Assembly: GCA_007922305.1 (NCBI GenBank)
Contig: ML677333.1
Location: 16,886,676-16,950,675 of the forward strand
Origin: Dermatemys mawii
Taxonomy: Eukaryota > Chordata > Testudines > Dermatemydidae
Direction: 5' to 3'
DNA length: 64,000 bases
Part shown: positions 12,148 through 22,831 of the stretch, piece by piece
Numbering within the stretch: position 1 is the first letter of the stretch
How the letters are laid out: every line of letters begins with the position of its first letter
Program-made: the position numbers and the translations under genes
Notes under the pieces: generated by a model
Database searches by the model: none
What the model was told of the DNA's origin: nothing
The model's input: the letters and a program-made list of their open reading frames with translations, nothing else

Positions 12148-12366
12148 AGCAGTATAGAGTTATGAACATATCACTTTATCTGTTAATTAGTTGGTTCAGT
12201 ATAGTTGTTTTGCCCTGCAAACAATCCCTTGTACTCTTTACACTTTCTACTCTGGGCAGGAGAGTAGAAGATGTAAAGAGCACAAGAGATCGTTTGCAGG
12301 GCAAAACAACTATACTGAACCAACTACTTAACAGATAAAGTGATATGGGCATAACTCTATACTGCT
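12148..12366. mobile_element. near-perfect palindromic MITE
   Basis: The whole 219 bp is one inverted repeat. The left arm starts AGCAGTATAGAGTTATG and contains GTTTTGCCCTGCAAAC; the right arm ends CATAACTCTATACTGCT and contains the complement GTTTGCAGGGCAAAAC. By eye the roughly 107-nt arms differ at only about 7-8 positions, and the apex is a few nucleotides around CTCTGGGCAGGAG. ORFs on the two strands translate to nearly the same peptide, as expected for a palindrome. It is non-coding; the flanks show no clear target duplication. Confidence 0.8.
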
Positions 12367-13972
12367 TTCTACACATTACAGACACATTTTAGAGAGCTCT
12401 CCCATAAGAGGAGAGAATTCCAAGAAGGCCAAGGGCACAACAGGAAGATGGCCAGTTGTCCTACACTGTTGTTCTGTTCTGCAGGGTTGACTGCCTCCTG
12501 TTAACCATTAAATGCCTCTCAGTGAGGTGAACTAAAGGTGAGGGTGCTCAGCACCATGCAGGATCCTTTGCAGATCCACTAGTTCAAAACCTCGCAAAAT
12601 GGGTGGAGCAGTAGGCCACCCCCTTTACTTCATCCCATAACCTGCATGGAACAGCCCTGCAAAATATAGTGGCTTGGGGCTGAGGAGTCCATTTTGCAGC
12701 CATGAGTACATTTCCCTGACTACCCAGCCTGCTTAATTTGGACTGCATGCTCTGTTGTAGAACTGGGCCCTAAATGTAGAGGACCAGATCTTCAGGTCAA
12801 GATTCTTATTTATACTAATGCCCCCTTATGTGGCCAGCGTGGTATATAGGGGTGTTCGTGTTAATGAGAATTGAGGCCTTACCTAGCATATATTTGCACA
12901 GCTCCATTGACTTCAGTGGAAATACTCTTTTTTACACCAGTTTATGATTTGGTCCATAACTGTGTGTTTTAAAATGTGATTAAAATCATGTTGAGTCAGA
13001 TCTTTGATTGGTATGGAGCCACACTAATTTACACCAGATAAGAACATGGCCCATTATTGCCAAAATGTGGAGATCATATCTACATAGCAAAGAATAATCT
13101 AAACTTTGCAATCATCACTGTGCTTGTATTATGGAGCTAATAAATCTCTTTTCCCCACCATTATGTTGTTAATTTTACTGCAAAGCCATTAAGCTGAACA
13201 GTACTTCAATAATGATATCAAAACCAGCATTTCAAAGGGAATAAAAACAAACACTGGATTTCCTCATAAATTGCCGCGTGACACGCTTTCGGCAATAAAA
13301 GTCACTAAACCCAAGAGGAGGCATTAAAAGACTTTTTTTGTTAAATACCTTTTTAAAAGATATCACATTTTAATTAAATTATGAATGTAGTGGGTTTTCA
13401 AAAGTGTTTAAAGGACACCGGGGTATATTTAATGCAGAATAATTAAGACACTTACTAACTTGCGCCTAAATATTTGACTTTCAGATGGCTGAAATGGATT
13501 CCTTGCTTAAAATTTAATCATTTTTAAAAAAACCCACACACTTGGAGTTAGATTAAGGTTTTTAGCATGAGATGTGTGTGAAGCAGCAAGTTGGTACGTT
13601 GTGAATTGCTCCAGGGACAGGCATAAATCCCTTCTTGCACCAAAGGGGTAATAATCTGCTGCTGGTCCAAATCAGTAACATTACTACCTTCCTGGTCCAT
13701 ACTAGTAGAAAATTAATCCTACCTCTGTCATCTCTGTTGACTAGCCTAGTGGTGAGGGCTGGGGAGGTGGTGGTCAGGAAGACTCTACCCTTTCCCGGAC
13801 CCTCCCCACCCACCTACTCAGTGGCAATCAGAACCTGTTTACCGCTGTATGGCCCAGACCAGAAGGTGCAGAAATGTAAAGAAGGTCATAGACCAATCAA
13901 AACATACCCATTAAAACACTGGGACCTGATTCTGACACCCTGAGTCAGAGTAGAAACTTACTATGTAAGTAG
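12367..13972. other. unannotated stretch with one old repeat phrase
   Basis: No gene is recognised. Near 12896-12960 the phrase CTCCATTGACTTCAGTGG followed by TTTACACCAGTTTATGATTT matches the dispersed CATTGACTTCAATGGG repeat. The rest is AT-rich and featureless. Confidence 0.4.
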
Positions 13973-13980
13973 CCTTATTC

Positions 13981-14714
13981 CAGGGGTTGGCAAACTACGG
14001 CCATGGGCCACATGTGGCCCATGCTGCCTGGCCCCTGAGCTCCCGGCCAGGAAGGCTCCCTGAGGCCCCTCCTCCACTTTCCCCCTCCCCTGCAGCCTCA
14101 GTGCACCATGTGGGCTGCGCTCTGGCCCGTAACTCCTGCTGGGCAGCTCTGCAGCAGTTCCAGTGCTGCTGCGCACTCTTGCGGGACAACGTCTGCCACC
14201 GGTGAGCTGCACAGAGCCAGACACACTGCTCTGAGCAGCATGGGGTAAGGGGGCCTGGGGCTGGATAAGGGGTAAAGGGTCCGGGGGGGGGGGGTGGTCA
14301 GCAGGGGACAGGGATCAGGGGGTGGTAGGATGGGACGGAGGTTCTGGAGAGGTGGTGGCCAGGGGATAGGGAACAGGGGCTTGAATAGGCATGGAAGTTG
14401 TGGAGGTCTGCAAGGGGGCGGCAGTGTGGATAGGGGTCGGGGCAATCAGGGGACATGGAGCAGTGGAAGTTGAGTGGGGTCCTGGGGGGACAGTTGGGGA
14501 AGGGTCTTGGGAGGGGACAGTCAGAGGACAAGGAGCGGGGGGGTTGGATGGGTTGAGGGTTCTGAGGGGGGCAGTCAGGGGGCAGGAAGTGGATGCGGGT
14601 CAGATAGGGGGCAGAGCCAGGCTGTTTGGGGAGGCACAGCCTACCCTACCCGAACCTCCGTTCAATTTTGCAACCGTGATGTGGCCCTCAGGCCAAAAAG
14701 TTTGCCCACACCTG
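13981..14714. mobile_element. non-autonomous hAT-type transposon, 734 bp
   Basis: The ends are CAGGGGTTGGCAAACT and, complemented, CAGGTGTGGGCAAACTTT. They are flanked by an 8-bp direct repeat with one mismatch, CCTTATTC (13973-13980) and CCTTAATC (14715-14722). This is the hAT signature. The interior is GC-rich, with long G-biased stretches on the plus strand (GGGG runs every 20-40 bp between 14240 and 14620, and an 11-12 G run near 14282) and no transposase. The many overlapping ORFs here are a by-product of base bias. Confidence 0.88.
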
Positions 14715-14722
14715 CCTTAATC

Positions 14723-15090
14723 ACTTCAATTGAATTACTCATGGAGTAAGGTACTACTGAACATGAATAAGTTCAACAGATCCAGGCCGTTGGTGATTTG
14801 GCTTGACAACCCCATGTTCTGAAATAGTCAATAATAGAAAATGAAAGGTATGGTGGACACCCAGCAATGACAAAGAGTAACTCACTATAAATTATTTCGG
14901 ATAAAAAGATTACCTTAAAATGTACTAACAAGCAAAGTACACTAAACGGCACTTGCCAACAGAAAGACATGATTTAATCCTAGAAGTAAAAGACATGATT
15001 TATATAGTTCATGGTGTCACTATCTCCTTGAAGTAATTTTTATTAGGTCTCCAAAATCAATTGGGTTTAAAAATGTTACTTCCAGTAGTC
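14723..15090. other. unannotated stretch
   Basis: AT-rich, no recognised feature. Confidence 0.4.
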
Positions 15091-15389
15091 TTAGGATATG
15101 TCTTCACTACCCACCAGAATTGCCCGGTAGCGATCGATCTATCGGGGATCGATTTATCGCGTCTCGTTTAGACGCAATAAATCGATCCCCAAAGGCACTC
15201 CCTGTCAACTCTGGAACTCAAGCTTGCCAAGAGGCACAAGCGAAGTCGATGGGAGAGCCTGCTGCCGCCATGAGGATGCCAGGTAAGTCGACCTAAGATG
15301 CGCCGACTTCAGCTACATTATTCACATAGCTAACATTGCGTATCTTAGATCGACACCCCCCCCCCCCCGCTAGTGTAGACAAAGCCTTA
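15091..15389. mobile_element. hairpin MITE family, copy A
   Basis: Ends TTAGGATATGTCTTCACTAC and, complemented, TAAGGCTTTGTCTACACTAG form imperfect inverted repeats. Inside, 15144-15190 is a nested palindrome: outer arms GGGGATCGATTTA / TAAATCGATCCCC and inner arms GCGTCT / AGACGC around CGTTT. A second block (GACTTCAGCTACATTATTCA) follows, then a C homopolymer near 15357. It is about 300 bp and non-coding. Copies B (31240-31543) and C (45459-45739) share the same order of blocks. Superfamily not assigned. Confidence 0.75.
15144..15190. other. nested perfect hairpin inside MITE copy A
   Basis: The 13-nt outer arms (GGGGATCGATTTA and TAAATCGATCCCC) and 6-nt inner arms (GCGTCT and AGACGC) pair perfectly, leaving a 5-nt loop and two short internal mismatched positions. 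It could extrude as a cruciform or fold in RNA from either strand. Confidence 0.85.
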
Positions 15390-15390
15390 T

Positions 15391-16396
15391 AAAAAGGAAC
15401 ACAAGAGGCATTTTAAATGTACCTAGAATGCAGCTTCTGAAGCGGCTATGAGAGATCTTCTGAACCATCACAAAAATGTATACTATGTCCAAATTTATGC
15501 CGATTTTCTGGGACAGAGATATCATTTGTTCTTATTTTCTAAGATCTGTTTTCATATAGAAAAATATTCCATCATTTATGGCAATATGTCCTGGAAACAT
15601 TCTTTTCAATGCAGTGATATACATCATAGCAAAATTTTAAATTATGTAGTATTAGTTTTAAACAAGAGCATGAAAATTTTTGCCTTAGTGAGTGAACCTG
15701 TATATAGTTAATTTTTCCAGACTTCATTATAATGTCTCCCGGCAGGCTACCATATTCTCTAGCACTTGCAAACTTTAAGGGTCTGCTCAAGGAAAGAATA
15801 TAAGCAATAGTAATTCTTTACTCAAGTCATTAACATTATCAAAGGTCCTTATGCCAATGTATGGAGGAAGGGAAGAATGTGCTAGAAGACACCTTCTACT
15901 TGTGTGACCTGTGCAAGGACTTATTCCAGCCACAGACTTTATTCCTCAGCTCAGCATGTCTCCAAAGGTAGCAAGAAGTATCAACAAGAAAGTAGGGGTT
16001 GCAGCATCCTTAAGGATGCTATAGCTCATGCTGTTTCTCTGCACAGTGGATTGCTTGAGCTATCCAGTTACTGAGGGCCACCTAAGTAATTGGCAGTCAA
16101 TGGAATTAGACAGACTTACATTGGAGAAGGAATCTAGCTCAATGATTTTAACTGCAGTGCCTCAAGGTTATTGAGAAACATGAATTAAGCCTCTCAAGAC
16201 TGCCACAAGGTAGTAATGGCTATTTTACACACAGCAAAGAGCAAAGAGGCTATGTCCAGAATTGTCAAATTTGAGTGCATAAAATTAAGCACTTAAATCC
16301 ATATTTAGGCAGCAAAATCAGAGGAGATGAGCACCTGAAGCCTTCATTGTGTTGCAGATGCTCATCGACTAAAAACTATGCTTAATCACTTGATGC
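15391..16396. other. unannotated stretch
   Basis: AT-rich DNA with an 87-codon open frame at 15448-15711 lacking any known motif. Nothing else is supported. Confidence 0.4.
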
Positions 16397-16401
16397 ACTC
16401 C

Positions 16402-17247
16402 TGTCAAGGTTGAATCCCTACTCTGGTACTTTGAGTACAGAAGGTGGAGGCCCGCAAGGATTTTAAAAATAACTACTTGTCACTCCAAGCTTGTATTACA
16501 AATGCAAAAAAACCCCCTTTGAATCCAGGAAGGAGCACTTAGGAATTCCTCCCTGTGGGGTACTCTAAAGCCCTTTCAGCCCCTTTCACGAAAGAGCTGA
16601 GAAAAAAAAAACAAAAAGGCATTAGCTGTGGCTACCAGCTAATCAAACATTTACAAACCTCTTAGAACACCAAAAATCCCATCCAGTTCTTAAATTTTAT
16701 TAGAAACAAAAAGGATCTTTTTAAAGAAAATACATCTGGAACTTAGGCTTTTGCTAGATTTTAAAAGAGCAATTCCAAAAATTAAGTACCAAGAATAACT
16801 TTCTTGGGGTCCAGCTTAAAAGTCACAAGCAAACAAAAGCACGTGGGGTGTAGCACAGAGATCCACAAGCCAAACTAAAGAAATAAACCAGAGAGTGTCT
16901 ATTTAAACATTCCTTGTCCAGCGATTTCTTCTAGGTATTCAAGATAAATTTTCATACCTGGCTCAAGCCTTACACAGCATTCCTGCTTATAGCATTGCTG
17001 CTCCGTGTCTCCGTCTCCGGAGAACGACAAAGGGGAAGTTTTTTCTCCCATTTTAAAAAGTTCTAGACTTCCCATTGGCTCTTTTGGTCAGGTGTCCACT
17101 CTTTTTTTTTTTTAACCTGTGAGCTTGTTAACCTTTTAAAGGTAAAGCAAGCAGAGAACAGATACCAAAAGGGATTTTACAGCTAACTGGCTGGTTGGGT
17201 GTCCATAAAAGGGAGTTACTCCCTCCCCACACTCTTCATTTATCACA
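16402..17247 (-). mobile_element. solo LTR of an endogenous retrovirus, 846 bp
   Basis: The element starts TGTCAAGGTTGAATCCC and ends TTCATTTATCACA, the TG...CA ends of a long terminal repeat. It is flanked by the 5-bp direct repeat ACTCC (16397-16401 and 17248-17252). Read on the minus strand it has a CCAATGGGAAG box (near 17078-17068), an A/T-rich TTTTTAAAATGG about 20 bp beyond, and an AATAAA signal near 16700, so the LTR runs on the minus strand. No internal retroviral genes flank it, so it is a recombinational solo LTR. It matches, from memory, an abundant chelonian LTR. Confidence 0.8.
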
Positions 17248-18392
17248 ACTCCACACAACAAATGAAACTTCAAAATGAGTCACACAAATACTGATCCACC
17301 ATATAGGAAGGCAAGCAGTCTTGGCTCTCTTTGACCCACCATAGTAGCATTTTACTTCAAAAACGGGAACTACACAAACACGAAGAAGCTTGTTAAATGA
17401 AAAGAAATGGTCACGAAAGTGAAATACTTGCAGGCTGCATGGAAACTATTTAAAAACACCATAACAGAGGCTCAAATTAATGTATATCCCCAAACAAAAA
17501 TAAAACACAGTAAGAGGACCAAAAAAAAGACACCTTGGTTAAGCAGAATAAAAGAGGTGGTTAGAGGCAAAAAGACATCCTTTAAAAAACTAGAAGTCAA
17601 ATACTATGGTGGATAATAGAAAGGAGCATAAACTCTGGCAGGTCAAGTGTAAAAGCAAAATTAGGCAGGCCAAAAAAGAACTTCAACAGCAATAAGAGAC
17701 AAACACTAACAGCACGATTTTGTAATTACATCAGAAGTAGGAATCCTGCCATATAAGTAGTGAGGGCACTGAGTGATCAAGGTGCTGAAGGAGCACTCGG
17801 GGAAGTCAAGGCTGATGTGGAGAAGCTAAATTAATTCTTTGCATTGGTTTTCACTGCAGGGGACATGAGGGAGATTCCCACACATGAGATAGTCTTTTTA
17901 AATCTGAGGAACTGTCCCAGATTGAGGTGTCAACAGAAGTGGTTTGGGACAAACTGATAAATTAAACCGTAATAAGTCACCAGGACCAGATGGTATTAGC
18001 CCAAGAGTCCTAAAGGAACTCAAACATGAAACTATAGAACTACTAGCAGTGGTATGCAACATTGCTTAAATCAGTCTCTGTACCGGATCATGGCGGGATA
18101 GCTAACATAACACTGATTTCTTAAAAAGGCTCCAGCATGATCTTGACAATTACAGTCCAGTAAAACTAACTTCAGTACCAGACATACTGGTTGAAACTAC
18201 AGGAAAGAACAGAATTATCAGACACGTAGGTGAACACAATATTTTGGGGAAGAGTCAACATAGCTTTTGTACAGGGAAATAATGCTTCCACATTCTATTA
18301 GAATTATTTGAAGGTGACAACTAGCAAGTGGACAAGGATGATCTAATGGATATAGTGCACTTGGACTTTCAGAAAGTCTTTGACAAGGTCCC

Positions 18393-18925
18393 TGTAACAG
18401 GGTTGCACTCACCTCTCACAAACACCCCTGGGCCGAGCACGTGTGCCTGCTCACTCTCTCTACCAGTTTGTGGTGGGTCTTTGCTGACTCAGCCCTCCAG
18501 CTTAGTCTCACACAGTCTGTGTGAGATCAAAGCAACTCAACTCCTTTTCAGGGTACAAGTCCAACAGGGGCCTCTCTCAATGCTCTCTGTAATGTCTCTC
18601 TGTTTGTCCCGGCTCCAGAATAGAACAGTCACCCAGTGCTCCTTACCTGGAGGCAATGTCTTCACCCTTTCAGGACTTTCTGGTCCCAGCTCTCCAGCAG
18701 CCAGACCAGAGCAGCATCCACTCTCCTCCAGCTCCAGTAAGGAACTACCCTCACTCTGGCCCTGCAGCTCTTCTTATACTAGCCTGCTGGGCCCTGATTG
18801 GCTGCTGCCCACACCAACTCTACGCAGCTCAGAGGATCTCACTTCTGTTCTTTTCTGGGGCAGGCTTAGCAGGGTGTGGCTGGGCCACCAGCAGGGAGCC
18901 TCAGAGACTGGTCCACACCATCACA
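18393..18925 (-). mobile_element. solo LTR of an endogenous retrovirus, 533 bp, inside CR1
   Basis: Starts TGTAACAGGGTTGCACTC and ends CCACACCATCACA, with the 5-bp direct repeat GTCCC on both sides (18388-18392 and 18926-18930). On the minus strand a CCAATCAGGGCCC box (near 18800) is followed about 20 bp later by AGTATAAGAAG, a TATA-like element. Further on (near 18656-18640) is a CCAGGTAAGG splice-donor-like site, so its promoter faces left. No retroviral coding sequence is attached. Deleting the LTR and one GTCCC joins CR1 codons FDKVP directly to HQKLLRKL. Confidence 0.85.
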
Positions 18926-19078
18926 GTCCCTCACCAAAAACTCTTAAGAAAATTAAGCAGTCATGGGATGAGACAGATGGTCCTGTCATGGATCAGTAAC
19001 TGATTAAAAGATAGCAAACAAAGGCTAGAAATAAATGGTCAATTCTCACAAAGGAGGCTAAATAGCAGGTCCCTCCTA

Positions 19079-19196
19079 GGGTGACCAGACAGCAAGTGTG
19101 AAAAATTGGGACAGGGGTGGGGGAAATAGGAGCCTATATAAGAAAAAGACCCCAAAATCAGGACTGTCCCTATAAAATCAGGAGATTTGGTCACCA
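19079..19196. mobile_element. 118-bp MITE inside CR1
   Basis: Ends GGGTGACCAGACAGC and, complemented, TGGTGACCAAATCTC, flanked by TA (19077-19078 and 19197-19198). Removing it and one TA restores CR1 reverse-transcriptase codons through SQGTLLGPVFFN. A TA duplication fits Tc1/mariner-type mobilisation. From memory this short unit is very common in turtles. Confidence 0.8.
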
Positions 19197-20212
19197 TATG
19201 CCTCTCAAGGAACTTTACTGGGACCTGTTTTTTAACATATTCACAAATGATCTTGAAAAGGGGATGAACAGTGAGACCAAAGTGGACTATGAAGAGGTAC
19301 AAAGGGATCTCACAAAACTGAATAACTGGCAACAAAATGGCAGATGAACTTCAGTGTTGAAAAGTGCAAAATAATGCACATTAGAAAACATAATCCCAAT
19401 TATACAAAATAGTGGGGTCTAAATTAGATATTACCACTCAAGAAAGAGCTCTTGAAGTCATTGCAAAGAGTTCTCTAAAAACATGTGCTCAATGTGCAGC
19501 ACCAGTCAAAAGAAATATTAAGATTCATGAGGAAAGGAAGAGCTAATATATAGGGAGGGATAGGAGAGATAAACAATAAGACAGAAAATATCATAATGCC
19601 ACTATATAAATCCATTGTATGATCTTCTTGAATACTGCATGCAGATTAGGGGTATGGCTCACCTTCCATATGAGGAGAGATTAAAAAGACTGCGACTATT
19701 GCTCTTAGGAAAGAGACAACTAAGAGGGATATGATTCGGATCTACAAAATCATGACTGGTGTTGAAAAAAGTCAATAGGGAAGAGTTAATTACCCCTTCA
19801 TATAACAAAAGGACCAGGGGTCATCCAATGACATTAATAGGCAGCAGGTTTTAAAACTATCATAAAGTAGTACTTCATCATATAATGCACAGTCAACCTG
19901 TGGAACTCATTGACATTGGATGTTGTGAAGGCCAAAAGCATAAGCAGTTTCACAAAAGAATTAGATCAGTTCACACAATACAATAACCAAGATGATCAGA
20001 GATACAAACTCATATTCTGGATGTCCCTAAACCTCTGACTACCAGAAGCTGGGACTGGAGGACAGGGACATGGATCACTCAATAATTGTCCTGTTCTGTG
20101 CATTTCTTCTGATCCTTCTGGCACTGATTACTGTTGGAAGACAGGATACTGGTCTTGATGAGCCATTGGTTGGACACATTATGGCTATTCTTACATGCTT
20201 ATGTTGATAGAG

Positions 20213-20760
20213 TACTACCATTGAAAACTACAGAAGGTAGAACTACATTGTGGACCATACAATTTTATGTCATCAGCGCTGCTGCCTGTTAATGGAAGCA
20301 ATTAAAAGTATCGATTAAAAGCATTTATTAAAAGTAATGAAAAAGCAGCTGCCGAAGTAGTGCAAGTGGCCTGAGTGATCCAGGGGTTTTCACAGTACTT
20401 ACTGAACAGGGAGCAAGGCTTGCTTTCACGATCATGATTGTAGCAACTGATGATTAATTCTGTGTTTCATTTGAATTTGCTTTGTTATACCAATATATTC
20501 TGGCCAATGGCCAGGTCAACACTCTGCCAGGTCAGCTATCAGGAAGTATCTACATACAATTAATTAATTTCTGTAACATTGTGATCTGCATTGAAAAGGA
20601 ATAGAAGGATCATTTTTATAATCTTTCACACTTTCCTTTACAGTAAAACTGTATTGTTAAATTTACTGTGAGGAAGATTTGCAGCGATATTAAAGCAATC
20701 AGATCAATAATGTATTAATTTATCACATTCAGTCCCAGTTCACAAAGTCCCATATAGATC
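20213..20760. other. unannotated stretch
   Basis: AT-rich, no recognised gene or repeat. Confidence 0.4.
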
Positions 20761-20764
20761 TTGA

Positions 20765-21985
20765 TCATTTACCCAACTATGACAGAATATATCCCTGTAT
20801 TCACGCCCTACACACTATTGTAGCAATATCAATACAACGTATGCCATGTAAGGTATCATTTGAAAACTCACAATTTGCCGATCAGTATTGTCCTGATGTT
20901 GAGCCCTTCTGGCATTCCCTGCCCCAGGAGCTGCAGGGACATGCAGAGCCAAATAGGGAGCCTGCCAGCCCTGCCCCAGCACTAGCAGGGGTCTCAGGCC
21001 ACGTGCCACCGCCTGGCCCCACTCCCAGTATAGTGCAAGTCATGAACAGGTCAGCGGACATAAATTTTTGTTTACTGCCTGTGACCTGTCCATGACTTTT
21101 ACTAAAAATACCCGTGACTAAAATGTAGCCTTAGTCATGAACACATGTTCCAAATCCTACAGCCCTGCCCTGGCAGAAGTCATGTCTGTCCTAAACAAAG
21201 GAAGAAATGTGTGCTTGCCTTAATTTTTGTTTTATTTAAGCAATAAAAAGAATCATCAAGCAGGAAGGGAAGACAAAGGAAGTTTAAACAGATACAAAAA
21301 TAGCAGGGAATAGCCTTCTGCAGATTTTTTGTCTCCTGGTTCTCCACTGGTTTTCAATAGAGGGACTGAAACTACAAAAAAGAGGGACAAATACACCAAG
21401 ACATCCTTCTGTCGCTCCCTGACCATCGCATTCACTCTACCTGAAGAGACAAAGGAAGCAGCCGTTGGACTCTGGAGGATGGATCCTGACCTGAAGAACT
21501 TGGTCAGTAAGACTGCTGAAAGCATGTGTTGAGAAAACTCTGCTTGGAATCTAATGTACTTTATTGAGTTAGGCATCAGTAAATATTTGATTTTTATTTG
21601 TCTTGTAACCATTTCTGTCTTGTATGCTTTATTACATGTACTCAATTAAAATCTCTTTATAGTTAATGAACTTGTTTTATTGTTGTATCTAGTTCAATGT
21701 GTTCATGTTGAAGTGTTTGGGCAACTCCATTTGGGGTAATAAGTTGTGTGCGTATTATTCCCTTCAAGGAATAAAAGACTTGACATTTTTGTACCATCCA
21801 GGAGAGGGCTGGATAGGTGTCTCCAGCTGCCTGTAGTACACACATAGCTATGCTGAAGGATGTTTGTGAGCAGTCTAGGTGGGAGACTACAGAAACAAGG
21901 CATTGTAAAGGTTACCCCAGGTTACAGGGCAGGGCTGATACAGCGACTCCTTGGTCTGGATTGTATCTTGGTATGTCACACCAAC
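20765..21985 (+). mobile_element. LTR-like relic, with a secondary insertion
   Basis: The left part (20810-20900) reads GTATGCCATGTAAGGTATCA then TTTGAAAACTCACAATTTGC. The right part (21230-21790) has a proline- and charge-coding stretch, GACCTGAAGAACTTGGTCAG, then an AT-rich zone with AATAAAAG and CTTGTTTTATTGTTGTATCT, and GTCCAGGAGAGGGCTGG-like sequence. From memory this order matches a common turtle LTR. The middle (about 20905-21165), which includes a palindrome, appears to be a foreign insertion. I could not fix the TG...CA ends, so the limits are approximate and the call is tentative. Confidence 0.4.
21037..21098. repeat. inverted repeat, 17-nt arms
   Basis: AAGTCATGAACAGGTCA (21037-21053) faces TGACCTGTCCATGACTT (21082-21098) with a single mismatch, separated by 28 bp. 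It lies in the presumed insertion within the LTR-like relic and probably belongs to a palindromic MITE that also includes the flanking ACTAAAAATACCCGTGACTA. Confidence 0.65.
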
Positions 21986-22467
21986 ACCAAAATCATATTC
22001 TTTCTCTTGATTCAGTATATAGATATATAGACCCATACCATAAATAGCTAAATAATACAATATGGTAGAAGAACTCTTGACACTGAGTGAACTCATTTGC
22101 ACTTTATTTTCCTTTTTCATATGACGTTTCCAATTCACTAAAGGTAAACATCAAGTCATTATTTCTGAAATGCAATTATCAAAATTAATATCCCTTGAGA
22201 TACTAGTCACAGAATCTGATCTCCAAGAGTAATCATATTAATTCAGATCTTTTGGATAGTTCATGAGTCCCAGTTTAAATGCTGATGATGTTCTTGGGGA
22301 AAATGTTTGTGTATGTGTGTTTTTAGGGAGGACAAACCTTTAACAACAGTACTTTTCAATATCCCCATGACCCTTTTGTGTTTTTATATCTAATGAGATC
22401 AATCAATCAAGGAAATGTTTTTTAAAAAAGAGTGAAACAGGAAAGAGAGGAGGTTTATCATTTCTAC
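21986..22467. other. unannotated stretch
   Basis: AT-rich, no recognised feature. Confidence 0.4.
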
Positions 22468-22468
22468 T

Positions 22469-22722
22469 GGTATGTCTACACAAGGATAAAAACCCTGAAA
22501 CTGGTCCAGGTCAGTTGACTTGAGCTCTCGGGAGTAGGGCTGAGGGGCTGAAAAATTGCTATGTAGACATTCGGACTCAGACTGGAGCCTGAGCTCTGGG
22601 ATCCTGAAAGGATGGAAGGTTCTAGAGCTTGGGCTGTGAGAATGGGTCAGGTGACCCAGGCCAGCTGTCCCAGGCCAGCTGCGGTTAGGCTGTGTGGCTT
22701 TTACCACCGAGTAGACATACAC
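22469..22722. mobile_element. MITE with GTATGTCTACAC ends
   Basis: Left end GGTATGTCTACACAAGG and right end GAGTAGACATACACTT are imperfect inverted repeats. The body carries the phrase AAAAATTGCTATGTAGACAT and several GGAGCCTGAGCTCTGGG-type blocks that I remember from an abundant turtle/crocodilian MITE. No transposase. Flanking duplication not resolved. Confidence 0.65.
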
Positions 22723-22781
22723 TTCAAGGTCTGTGTTGGAAGGGCTTGGTTTCGTATTACATACTTTTGGTCTGTTGAGGT

Positions 22782-22831
22782 GCTTGGTTCCTGCTTGGGT
22801 ATCTCTGCTTGGCTCCTGCTTGGGTATCTCT
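22782..22831. repeat. tandem duplication of 25 bp
   Basis: GCTTGGTTCCTGCTTGGG plus TATCTCT is repeated immediately (22807-22831) with one T-to-C difference, and the start of a third unit (GCTTGGG) follows. Confidence 0.9.

Larger units (their letters stand above)
17370..20212 (+). mobile_element. CR1 LINE, degraded ORF2 to 3' end
   Basis: A plus-strand non-LTR element whose ORF2 can be followed through stops and frameshifts. Recognisable reverse-transcriptase landmarks are SPGPDGISPRVLKEL (near 17980), a YSPVKLTSVP segment (near 18155), LDFQKVFDKVP then HQKLLRKLSSHG (split by an LTR), SQGTLLGPVFFNIFTNDLEK (near 19205-19260, split from its N-side by a 118-bp MITE) and LTKLNNWQQNG. The active-site aspartate pair expected after the NDLEKG segment is not visible, so part of the palm region is lost. 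The 3' end carries the NLW-type line as VNLWNSLTLDVVKAKSI-like sequence near 19895 and finishes with GGCTATTCTTACATGCTTA. It is inactive. Confidence 0.88.

Noticed and set aside
13961..14749. Several overlapping ORFs of 64-115 codons
   Set aside because: All lie within or over the edges of the 734-bp hAT element and have proline, serine or glycine repeats expected from its base bias.
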